Positions 42,105-49,896 of a stretch of 64,000 nt of DNA are shown here, piece by piece. The position numbers were made by a program, and so were the translations under genes. The stretch comes from Bacilli bacterium (GTDB taxonomy: Bacteria > Bacillota_I > Bacilli_A > RFN20 > CAG-288), in the NCBI GenBank assembly GCA_022652945.1, contig JALCRV010000006.1, forward strand, positions 1-64,000, given 5' to 3'. Every line of letters begins with the position of its first letter. The stretch's first letter is position 1. The notes under the pieces are model-generated. The model made no database searches, was not told the origin of the DNA, and saw only the letters and a program-made list of their open reading frames with translations.

Positions 42105-44030
42105 ATGGCGATCGATTTCAAGGAACTGGATGCCATCTTGGCGAAAGCCAGCATTGTGGATGTTGTAGGCCATTATATCCCTTTGACAAAAAAGGGCTCT
42201 TCTTACGTGGCCATCTGTCCTTTCCACCACGATACCAACCCTTCGATGCAAATAAGCCCCCAGAAAAATATCTTTAAGTGCTTCGTCTGCGGAAGTGGAG
42301 GGCACGCGGTTAATTTCGTCCAAAAATACGAAGGCTGCACCTACATGCAGGCTGTGAAGAAGGTCTGCGAGATCTGTCATTTGAACTTGCCTTCGAATTT
42401 TAAAAGCGACGAAAAAAGAATCCGGCCGAATGAAGAAGAACTGGTAGCGGTCGAAAAGTTAGCGGCCTTCTACCATTACATGCTGAGGACCAACGAAGGC
42501 AAAAAAGCTTATGATTACTTAGTCCAACGCGGGCTTAGCGATGAAGTCATCGATAAGTTCAATTTAGGTTACGCGCCTTCCGATTCGACCAAAGCTATCA
42601 CCTATCTAAGGGAAAAAGAGAAAATCGATGTCCAAGTTCTCGATCGGGCGGGGATTATTTCGGCGTCTTCCGCCGAGTTTAAAGACCGTTACCACGACCG
42701 GGTGATTTTCCCTCTCTCTGATGTCTACGGGAATATCGTCGGCTTCTCAGGAAGAAAATACCACGATGGTGGGGAAGAAGCGAAGTATATTAACTCCCCC
42801 GAATCGGTGATTTTCAAGAAGTCCGCTTTGCTTTATAACTTCAATAATGCCGCTTCCTCCATCCGTAAAGACCGTTACGTCTACGTGTTGGAAGGCTTTA
42901 TGGATGTTATCGCCCTTTATCGGGCTGGAATCACCTCCGCGGTCGGCTTGATGGGCACGGCCTTAACTGAAGAGCACATCAACTTATTCCAGAAGATGAA
43001 CGTCGAAGTCCGCCTTAGTTTGGATGCCGATGATCCGGGCCAGGATGCGACCGAACGTTCTTTAAGGCTTTTAGATGGCCAAGGTTTGCCGATTCAAGTT
43101 GTCCACCCTTTAAGCGACGGGAAAGATGCCGATGAACTCTTAAAAGCCGAAGGGGAAGATAGCCTTCGTAAGGCCATGGATGAGTTAGAGCTACCTCTGA
43201 TTCACTCTTTAAATTATGCTGTCAGGAAAGGCCTTGTAAAAAGCTACGAGGATAAGGAAAAGTTCCTCCGCCAGGAACGCTCTTATTATCTTTCCGCGCC
43301 TTCTTTAGCTCGCGGAGATATGCTTACCGCCCTTTCCAAGGGCCTAAAAGTCTCTCCGGAAGCAATTCAGGAGACCCTGAATTCTTATAGCAAACAGAAC
43401 TTCCCGGCCGCTAAAGCCCCGATTCAAGTCACCGAATTAGAGGATGAGGATCTACCGGGCAGAGAAGTCAATAACGCCTTATTCAGGTATATTTCTCCTC
43501 GTCTTAGCGATGAAAGGATGAAGGAGTTAAGGAATATGTGCTTAGTCCGGACCGAATGTCAAATTCTCGCCCGGCTTCCAATTTCCATCAAAGCCCTTAA
43601 ATGCTTCGAAGGGGAAGAAGATCATTTTTCGATTCCCGCCTATGCCCAGACTTATGATTTCCTGAAGGAATATTATGAGGACTTGCGCTGTGGTGTAGAA
43701 TATGTTAGGGAGGAAGATTACGACGATTTAGTAGGGCTGGTCGAGGTTTATTACCAGGAGCAGCTTGAAGACACCGACGGCAAGAAAATCACGGAAAACA
43801 TCCGCCAAGCTGTCGAGTTAAAGAAAAAAATCGTCCTAGGCATTATCAGTCGACTCCGTTATTGCGCCAATCCATCGAAAAGCTTGGATGAGAGTGAATT
43901 CGACACTTTAATCAAGAGACATAAGAAGCAATTGCTCCAACTGGATATGACATCCGCTTCTCTTGATCCGAGCGAGGCCTTGGCTCTTTTGAAAAGATCG
44001 GACGCCTTATATAAAGGCCCGAATAAATAA
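42105..44030 (+). CDS. dnaG: DNA primase DnaG
   Basis: Synthesises RNA primers at the replication fork. The zinc finger has C38, H41, C59 and C62 (CPFH and CFVC). The TOPRIM core includes VLEGFMDVIALYRAG near residue 265 and SLDADDPGQDA near residue 307. A C-terminal helicase-interaction region follows. At 641 residues it is slightly longer than B. subtilis DnaG. A GGAGGG site supports the start. dnaG leads directly into the sigma-factor genes, the classic macromolecular synthesis arrangement. Confidence 0.97.
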   Translation: MAIDFKELDAILAKASIVDVVGHYIPLTKKGSSYVAICPFHHDTNPSMQISPQKNIFKCFVCGSGGHAVNFVQKYEGCTYMQAVKKVCEICHLNLPSNFKSDEKRIRPNEEELVAVEKLAAFYHYMLRTNEGKKAYDYLVQRGLSDEVIDKFNLGYAPSDSTKAITYLREKEKIDVQVLDRAGIISASSAEFKDRYHDRVIFPLSDVYGNIVGFSGRKYHDGGEEAKYINSPESVIFKKSALLYNFNNAASSIRKDRYVYVLEGFMDVIALYRAGITSAVGLMGTALTEEHINLFQKMNVEVRLSLDADDPGQDATERSLRLLDGQGLPIQVVHPLSDGKDADELLKAEGEDSLRKAMDELELPLIHSLNYAVRKGLVKSYEDKEKFLRQERSYYLSAPSLARGDMLTALSKGLKVSPEAIQETLNSYSKQNFPAAKAPIQVTELEDEDLPGREVNNALFRYISPRLSDERMKELRNMCLVRTECQILARLPISIKALKCFEGEEDHFSIPAYAQTYDFLKEYYEDLRCGVEYVREEDYDDLVGLVEVYYQEQLEDTDGKKITENIRQAVELKKKIVLGIISRLRYCANPSKSLDESEFDTLIKRHKKQLLQLDMTSASLDPSEALALLKRSDALYKGPNK

Positions 44031-44084
44031 CCGGAGTGGTTTTTATTGCTTATTATCTTCGCCCAGGTCAGATAGGAGAACCAT

Positions 44085-45662
44085 ATGTCCAAAGCGAAAG
44101 CAGGTGTGAAGGAAAAGGCCGTTTCCGAAAAAGTCGATTTAAAAGAAGAAAAGAAACCGAAAGATAAGAAAAAAGCTGAAGTTGTCATTGAGAAAAAAGA
44201 AGTGAAAGAGGCTATTAAGCCCGCTGATAAAAAAGCTCCTAAAAAGGCTAAAAAGACTCCTTCTGAAACTGAAGAAGAAAAGCCCGAAGCCAAGTCCACC
44301 TCCAAAAAAGGGAAGGCCATTAAAGAAGTCAAAGACGAAGCGGATGAAGAAAACCGCCCCGCCATGAAAAAGGCTCTGAAGAAGAGCAAGGAAGATAAAG
44401 CCAAATTACCGCAAGGGGAAGCGGGAGATGAGGCTGATGATATGGATTTTTCGGATGAGAAAGCCGATTGGCGAGCGGTCCTGGTTAAAAAAGGACGTTC
44501 CCAAGGCGGTAATCTTTCCCAAGACCAGATCTTCACGGTTATGTCCCATTTTGATATTTCCGATGATGATTTGGATTCTTTGCTTGATTATATCCAGGAG
44601 CAAGGTATCACCGTCTCCGAAGGGGATGATGAGCTCTCCGAGGATGATATCGCGGCGGAAGATTTAGATGAAAAAGAAGATCTTGATGAAACCGTGGAAG
44701 ATGATGAAGAAGAACTCTTAGATGATTCTTCTTCCGAAGAAGCAGCCGCGGTTGGGAAAAAAGGCAAGAAAGCCAAGATCATCACTTCCGAATACGATGA
44801 TTATCATAATTCGGATCCTGTTAAACAATACCTCAGGGAAATCGGCAAATACCGCGTCTTGAAGACTAAGGAAGAAGAAGTCGCCTTAGCGAAAAGAATC
44901 GCGGCCGGTGGGGAAGATGGGGAGTACGCCAAAGAGGAACTCACCAACTGCAACCTGAAGCTCGTTATTTCCATCGCTAAGCATTACGTGAACCGCGGCA
45001 TGCAGTTCTTGGATTTGATTCAGGAAGGCAACATCGGTTTGATGAAGGCCGTCGATAAATTCGATTATACCAAAGGGTATAAGTTCTCTACTTATGCCAC
45101 CTGGTGGATTCGTCAGGCTATCACCCGCGCCTTAGCGGATCAAGCCCGTACGATCCGTATTCCGGTCCATATGGTGGAAACGATTAATAAGATCACCCGC
45201 ACTTCACGTAAACTCACTCAGAAGCTTAACCGCGATCCGACCGCTGAAGAAATCTCCGAAGCCTTAGGCAATACTTTAACTCCTGAACGTATCAGAGAAA
45301 TCCAGCTTATCGCCATGGATCCTCTGTCTTTGGAGAAGCCGGTCGGGGAAGAGGAAGATAGCCACGTCGGTGATTTTATCGAAGATAAGGATAATGAGTC
45401 GCCTCTGAAGTATGCCAATACTTCACTTCTTAAAGATAAGCTGAATGAAGTCCTGACTGAGCTTACCGATCGTGAAGAGAGGGTTATCAGGCTCCGCTAC
45501 GGGCTTGATGATGGGCGTAACCACACGCTTGAAGAAGTCGGTAAAGAATTCGGGGTCACGAGAGAAAGAATCCGTCAGATCGAAGCGAAAGCCATTAAAA
45601 AGCTCCGCCATCCGGCCCGTTCGAAGCAACTCCGCGATTACCTGGATGATTCCGATCTCTAG
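44085..45662 (+). CDS. rpoD: Primary sigma factor RpoD/SigA
   Basis: The housekeeping sigma-70 factor. A Lys/Glu-rich low-complexity N-terminus (about 1-115) precedes a region-1.1-like segment ([14 protein letters not shown] near 145) and an acidic spacer. Region 1.2 starts at [11 protein letters not shown] (about 244); regions 2.1-2.4 run about 285-365 with the melting pair W340-W341 in [14 protein letters not shown]; region 3 follows; region 4.2 is [21 protein letters not shown]. The long charged N-terminus resembles Mycoplasma RpoD. A terminator follows before the second sigma gene. Confidence 0.96.
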   Translation: MSKAKAGVKEKAVSEKVDLKEEKKPKDKKKAEVVIEKKEVKEAIKPADKKAPKKAKKTPSETEEEKPEAKSTSKKGKAIKEVKDEADEENRPAMKKALKKSKEDKAKLPQGEAGDEADDMDFSDEKADWRAVLVKKGRSQGGNLSQDQIFTVMSHFDISDDDLDSLLDYIQEQGITVSEGDDELSEDDIAAEDLDEKEDLDETVEDDEEELLDDSSSEEAAAVGKKGKKAKIITSEYDDYHNSDPVKQYLREIGKYRVLKTKEEEVALAKRIAAGGEDGEYAKEELTNCNLKLVISIAKHYVNRGMQFLDLIQEGNIGLMKAVDKFDYTKGYKFSTYATWWIRQAITRALADQARTIRIPVHMVETINKITRTSRKLTQKLNRDPTAEEISEALGNTLTPERIREIQLIAMDPLSLEKPVGEEEDSHVGDFIEDKDNESPLKYANTSLLKDKLNEVLTELTDREERVIRLRYGLDDGRNHTLEEVGKEFGVTRERIRQIEAKAIKKLRHPARSKQLRDYLDDSDL

Positions 45663-45684
45663 ACCATTGCTTCCTAATCGTCTT

Positions 45685-45709
45685 TAGCCCCTTAGGGGGC
45701 TATTTTTGT
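45685..45709 (+). terminator. rpoD terminator
   Basis: TAGCCCC (45685-45691) pairs with GGGGCTA (45696-45702), followed by five T. It separates the two sigma genes. Confidence 0.85.
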
Positions 45710-45715
45710 TATAAT
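45707..45715 (+). promoter_or_regulatory. Extended -10 promoter of the second sigma gene
   Basis: TGTTATAAT, a perfect extended -10, begins in the T tail of the rpoD terminator, 21 bases before the ATG. The bases TGTTATAATATC are identical to the ybeY promoter region. Confidence 0.7.
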
Positions 45716-45735
45716 ATCCCCAAGGGAGGAAAAAG

Positions 45736-46863
45736 ATGGAAACCAAGAAAAGCCTTAGTAAACTGAGCTTAAGAGACGTTGAAAAAGCCTTGGTCAAAAA
45801 GGCCAAAGAAAAAGGCCAGCTTACAGAAAATGATCTGTCGGAAATTTTCCTTAAGGCCTCCTTAAGTGAAGAGGATTTCATTTATTGTCTTTCCTATTTA
45901 AAAGAACATGCGATTGCTTTTGACGAGGATGCCTATCAGGAAAATTACCTCGGGGATCTCGAGGAGGAAGATAAAGATGATGATGAAGAGGGGACTAATT
46001 CAGTTAACCCCCCGAAGGATTTTTCTTCTTACGAGAGTTCCTTATCATCTTTGGGTTTATATTTTAAGGATATTTCCGTCTACCCTTTGCTTACTAAAGA
46101 GCAGGAGATCGCTTTAGCGGAGAGGATTAAGGATGGTGATGAAGAAGCTAAAGATGAGCTGATCAACTCAAACTTAAGGCTCGTCGCCTCAATCGCCGCG
46201 AAGTTCAACGGTAAATCCGGGTCTTTATCTTACCAGGATCTGATTTCTTACGGGAATCAAGGCTTGATCAATGCGGCCGGGAAATTCGACCCGAAGAAAG
46301 GCTGCCGTTTTTCAACTTACGCTTCCTTCTGGATTAAACAGGCTATCAGGCGCTCTATCCCGACTTACGGGCGTTCGATTAAGGTCCCGGTCTATATCGG
46401 CAGCGCCTTAGGGAAGATTAAATCGGTCCAGCGTAAACTCACCCAGGAACTAAACCGCGACCCGACCAGCGAAGAAATCGCTAACCGCCTCGGGAAAGAT
46501 TTCACGAAAGAAAAAGTCGAGGATATCCTTTCTTACGATACCCCGATTGTTTCTTTAGATAAGCCGATGGGCGAAGATGAAAAAACAACTTTGGAAGAGA
46601 TGATTTCCGATGCCTCGGTCGATGATTCCGCCTTATCTGGTTATAAAAGCGAAGATATCCTTCAGGCTTTAAATGTCCTTGACCCCAGAGAAAGGGAAAT
46701 GGTTATTTACCGCTTTGGGTTTTCGGAAGAAGCTCCCCATACCTTAGAGGAAGTCGGGGCGAAAGAAAATATCACCCGGGAAAGAGCCAGACAGATTATC
46801 AATGTCGCTTTGCGGAAGATGAAAGAAAGACTTTTAGTCAATCAGGACGAGGATGAGGGATGA
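45736..46863 (+). CDS. Second sigma-70 family factor in tandem with rpoD
   Basis: A 375-residue sigma-70 paralogue next to rpoD. A short N-terminal domain resembling region 1.1 (about 1-60) and an acidic linker precede region 1.2 (SLGLYFKDISVYPLL), regions 2.1-2.4 (about 145-215), 3 and 4. Region 2.3 reads TYASFWIKQAI with F198-W199 in place of the W-W pair; 2.4 reads RRSIPTYGRSIKVPV, clearly different from RpoD's [14 protein letters not shown]. Region 4.2 (HTLEEVGAKENITRERARQI) is close to RpoD. This suggests altered -10 recognition or melting. It has a GGGAGG site, its own promoter, and overlaps trmK by four bases. Confidence 0.92.
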   Translation: METKKSLSKLSLRDVEKALVKKAKEKGQLTENDLSEIFLKASLSEEDFIYCLSYLKEHAIAFDEDAYQENYLGDLEEEDKDDDEEGTNSVNPPKDFSSYESSLSSLGLYFKDISVYPLLTKEQEIALAERIKDGDEEAKDELINSNLRLVASIAAKFNGKSGSLSYQDLISYGNQGLINAAGKFDPKKGCRFSTYASFWIKQAIRRSIPTYGRSIKVPVYIGSALGKIKSVQRKLTQELNRDPTSEEIANRLGKDFTKEKVEDILSYDTPIVSLDKPMGEDEKTTLEEMISDASVDDSALSGYKSEDILQALNVLDPREREMVIYRFGFSEEAPHTLEEVGAKENITRERARQIINVALRKMKERLLVNQDEDEG

Positions 46864-47537
46864 TTAAATTATCGGCCAGGCTTCTTTTGGTCTACTCCTT
46901 TATTAAGCCTGCGAGCGGGTTTATCGATATCGGCGCGGATGGCGGGAAAATCGTTATTAAGTTAGCTGAGGATGATTATAAAGGTGCCTTATTCGCTTCC
47001 GAATATCAAAACGGGCCATATAAAAGACTTGTTAAGGGCGTTTTAGACGCTGGGTTTAACAATAGAATTACTTTACTTCAGGGTAACGGCTTAAGTGTGA
47101 TCCACGATCCATTAATTACAGAGGTTCTCCTTTCCGGGATGGGAGGGGGACTTATTGAGAAACTTATTAATGAAAGCAATAAGACGTTAAAGCAGATTGA
47201 GAGAATCATTATCGAGCCCCAGTCGGAGCCATTTAAGGCAAGGAAGGCTTTAATAAAAAACGGCTTTAAAGAAGAAAACGGCCTGTATTTAAAAGAAAGG
47301 GGCCATTTTTATCCTTTGGAGTCTTATGTTAAAGGAGAAGAGAAAGAAGAGGAACTGACGCTTAATTTCGGGTCTACCGTTTTTAAAAGAAAAGATAAAG
47401 TCTTCAAGGAGTTTATTTTAAAGGAGAAAGAAAGGCTGACTTCTCTTTTAAAAGAAAACTTGCCCCTTTCTAAAAAAGCCGAACTCGAAAACGAACTTAG
47501 AATCTTAAATGAGGCGGAAAGGAGAATAGGTTTATGA
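46860..47537 (+). CDS. trmK: tRNA (adenine-22-N1) methyltransferase TrmK
   Basis: Methylates A22 of tRNAs. The 225-residue protein has the N-terminal Rossmann domain with GFIDIGADGGK (residues 20-30; most TrmK have DIGTDHAYL, so the His is Gly), GMGGGLI near residue 94, and IIEPQSEP near residue 120, then a C-terminal coiled-coil-like tail (about 175-225). It sits between the sigma gene and the Nif3 gene, the same linkage as yqfN-yqfO in Bacillus. Overlaps both neighbours by four bases. Confidence 0.9.
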   Translation: MIKLSARLLLVYSFIKPASGFIDIGADGGKIVIKLAEDDYKGALFASEYQNGPYKRLVKGVLDAGFNNRITLLQGNGLSVIHDPLITEVLLSGMGGGLIEKLINESNKTLKQIERIIIEPQSEPFKARKALIKNGFKEENGLYLKERGHFYPLESYVKGEEKEEELTLNFGSTVFKRKDKVFKEFILKEKERLTSLLKENLPLSKKAELENELRILNEAERRIGL

Positions 47538-48313
47538 TCGAAGGGAAAAAACTCATCAGGGAAATATATAAAAGATATCCGAAAAAACTTTCCGAGAGCT
47601 GGGATCATCCTGGTAAGCAAGTCGGAGTCCTGCCTGAGGTTATTAAAAAAGTCCTCCTTTGCTTAGATTTTGATCAGACTATCTATCAAAAAGCTAAGGA
47701 ACTGCAACCAGATTTAATTATCACCCATCACCCTTTTATCTTCGGGACGGTTTTTAAAGTCTTAAAAAATGATGAAGTGCGTAAAGAAACGTATTTTAAA
47801 GTCCAGGACGAAATGAAAAGCTGCATCTATTCTTTTCATACCTGCTTCGATACGGCTAAAGGTGGGATGAATGATCTCCTTTCTAATAAATTAGGCTTGG
47901 AGAATACATATATTCCCAAGACTAATAAGACCATGAGAGTCGGATATCTTCCTCAAGAAATCACAAGAAATGACTTTATCCCATATGCCTTAAATAGACT
48001 AAATGCTCCTTATGGCTTACTGGTGAAAGGGAAGAAAGAAAAGATCAGAAAAGTCGCCTTGATCGGCGGGGGCGGAGCCTCTTTTTATAAAGATGCTATC
48101 TTAGAAGAAGCAGATATCTATATTTCCGGGGATATGTCACATCACGTGAGAAGAGAAATCACGGAAAGAGACTTTAATTATCTCGATGTTCCTCATGAAA
48201 TTGAAAGAATCTTCCTCTCGGGGATGGAAAAGACCTTATTACAGATTGATCCGAGTTTAGTTATTTACGTCTTAGACCACGAAAAGGAAGCAGAAGTTTA
48301 TTTAAAAGATTAA
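47534..48313 (+). CDS. Nif3-like dinuclear metal-binding protein (YqfO family)
   Basis: A 259-residue protein of the Nif3/GTP cyclohydrolase I type 2 family, whose cellular role is unclear. Metal-binding landmarks are ITHHPFIF near residue 75, the FHTCFDTAKGGMND stretch near 107, and late SHHVRREITERDFN near residue 208. It lacks the inserted PII-like domain of longer YqfO proteins. It overlaps trmK by four bases and, at its 3' end, the convergent ispH gene by 53 bases. Confidence 0.9.
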   Translation: MIEGKKLIREIYKRYPKKLSESWDHPGKQVGVLPEVIKKVLLCLDFDQTIYQKAKELQPDLIITHHPFIFGTVFKVLKNDEVRKETYFKVQDEMKSCIYSFHTCFDTAKGGMNDLLSNKLGLENTYIPKTNKTMRVGYLPQEITRNDFIPYALNRLNAPYGLLVKGKKEKIRKVALIGGGGASFYKDAILEEADIYISGDMSHHVRREITERDFNYLDVPHEIERIFLSGMEKTLLQIDPSLVIYVLDHEKEAEVYLKD

Positions 48314-49178
48314 CTCTTTTCAGCTGCTTCAAATACTTCTTGACCTCTTCATCGGAGGCCGAGGTGGCGGAAGCGAGATAGATATCAAAGCGGTAGTCAA
48401 GATGGCGTTCTGCTTCCTTTAAAGACTTTAAAGAATCGATTAAAAAGACCTTCCGACCAGGAAAATTATCCTTTAAAAGATTGATAAATTCATTCGAATT
48501 AGAGGAAGTAGGATCACCGATTACTAAAAAGGAAGCCCCGAGCTGACAATCGATTTTTAAGGCGTTCTGCCAGCGGTCGACGCATTCATGGCAGAGGGGA
48601 GCGGTCTTTAAAAGACCGTGGTAGTTCTCCTCCTCTCTTTTTTTAAAGTCTTCATAAACTTTTAAGCCTAAAGTGGACTGGGGGTATAAAGAGACCTTCT
48701 TCGCCTTATTAAAAGCGGAAAAATCAAAGGAAGCGGCTTCGCTTTCTTTAATAAGCTTAATCCTTGAATCTGAGTCGAGGACCGAAAGAGTCTCTTGATG
48801 GCCTTCCTTGGCTAAAAAGAAAACGGTAAACCCGTTATCCAGATCCCTTTTCATCATATTTTTCTCAGCGATTAAAAAAGGGCAGGTGCAATCGAGAATA
48901 GAAGCGTTAAGGTAATAGGCTAAAAGCTTCTCTTTAGAAGTGTAGCCGTGGGCTGGGAAGACGAGGAGGGAATCGTAGTAGGTCTCCGCTTTCTCCTCGG
49001 GGGAATAATCCTTAGCCCCGGTCTTCTCCTTGATTTTCAGGACCGAAGAAGAGTTATGGACTAAAGGATGAAGGAAGAAAATCTTTCTTTTCTTATTTTT
49101 ATTGTAAGCGGAAAAGACCTTATTCAAGGAGTTTTTAACACCGTAACAATAACCCGAGGGAGAGATTAAATGAACCAT
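48261..49178 (-). CDS. ispH: 4-hydroxy-3-methylbut-2-enyl diphosphate reductase IspH
   Basis: The last MEP-pathway enzyme, a 4Fe-4S protein making IPP and DMAPP. Cluster Cys candidates are C11 in SGYCYGV, the Cys of DCTCPF near residue 97, and one in APLCHECV near residue 197. Substrate-binding residues appear in HPLVHN, GHQET and GDPTSSNSNE. The usual TICxATxxRQ becomes KTAPLCHECVDRWQ, so this is a divergent member. Length 305. Its 3' end overlaps the Nif3 gene by 53 bases in opposite orientation. ispG is in the same window. Confidence 0.9.
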   Translation of the reverse strand: MVHLISPSGYCYGVKNSLNKVFSAYNKNKKRKIFFLHPLVHNSSSVLKIKEKTGAKDYSPEEKAETYYDSLLVFPAHGYTSKEKLLAYYLNASILDCTCPFLIAEKNMMKRDLDNGFTVFFLAKEGHQETLSVLDSDSRIKLIKESEAASFDFSAFNKAKKVSLYPQSTLGLKVYEDFKKREEENYHGLLKTAPLCHECVDRWQNALKIDCQLGASFLVIGDPTSSNSNEFINLLKDNFPGRKVFLIDSLKSLKEAERHLDYRFDIYLASATSASDEEVKKYLKQLKRVNLLNKLLLPFRGLRRK

Positions 49179-49190
49179 ATCCTTAAACCT

Positions 49191-49199
49191 TTTATATCA
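49191..49199 (-). promoter_or_regulatory. Extended -10 promoter of ispH
   Basis: On the minus strand TGATATAAA fits TGnTATAAT with one mismatch. It is only 13 bases from the start codon, so the message would have a very short leader. Confidence 0.5.
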
Positions 49200-49313
49200 T
49201 AGCCGTAAATCGGAAAAAAGAGAAGAAAAATGAATTGTCCTTCCTGGCTTTTTATCTTCTTAGGAAACTGATTAATCACCCCCTGATAACGACTAGTTAA
49301 AACTAAAGACCTA

Positions 49314-49322
49314 TGGTATAAT
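49314..49322 (+). promoter_or_regulatory. Extended -10 promoter of apt
   Basis: TGGTATAAT matches TGnTATAAT 31 bases before the apt start; the -35 is poor. It probably drives apt-rel and perhaps hisS-aspS. Confidence 0.65.
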
Positions 49323-49353
49323 TAAGCCGTTTTCAAAAAGGAGAAATTTAACC

Positions 49354-49872
49354 ATGGATTTTGAAAAGTATATCGGCGTGGTCGAAGGCTTCCCGAAAGC
49401 CGGAATCTCTTTTAAGGATATTTCACCTCTTTTAGCTTCTCCGGAAGCATTTAAAGCCGCGATCGATGAGATGGCAAAAATCGCTAAAGACTGGAAACCG
49501 GACCTTTTTATCGGACCGGAATCCCGCGGTTTCATCTTCGCTTCGACTTTAGCCTATAAGATGGGAGCCGGTTTTGTGATGGCTCGTAAAAAAGGCAAAC
49601 TGCCGGGCAAAGTCTGCACCAAGACTTATACCCTTGAATATGCGACGGCCACCATTGAACTCCCTTGCTGCGCCATTAAAAAAGGCCAGCGCGTAGTCCT
49701 CGTCGATGATCTATTAGCCACCGGCGGGACTTTAAAGGCGGTAGCTGATCTAGTTGAAGAGATGGGCGGGAAAGTCGTCGGAGCGATGACTTTTATCGAA
49801 CTCACCGACTTAAAAGGGAAGGATATGTTTAAAGACCTTCCTTACGCTTCGCTTTTAAAACTCACCGATTAA
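49354..49872 (+). CDS. apt: Adenine phosphoribosyltransferase
   Basis: Salvages adenine to AMP using PRPP. The 172-residue protein has the PRPP-binding motif VVLVDDLLATGGT near residue 117 and the family FIGPESRGFIFAS near residue 53. An AAGGAG site precedes the ATG. Gene order apt-rel-hisS-aspS is as in Bacillus. Confidence 0.97.
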   Translation: MDFEKYIGVVEGFPKAGISFKDISPLLASPEAFKAAIDEMAKIAKDWKPDLFIGPESRGFIFASTLAYKMGAGFVMARKKGKLPGKVCTKTYTLEYATATIELPCCAIKKGQRVVLVDDLLATGGTLKAVADLVEEMGGKVVGAMTFIELTDLKGKDMFKDLPYASLLKLTD

Positions 49873-49896
49873 TAATTCCTTTAAGGTCAGGTCAGA

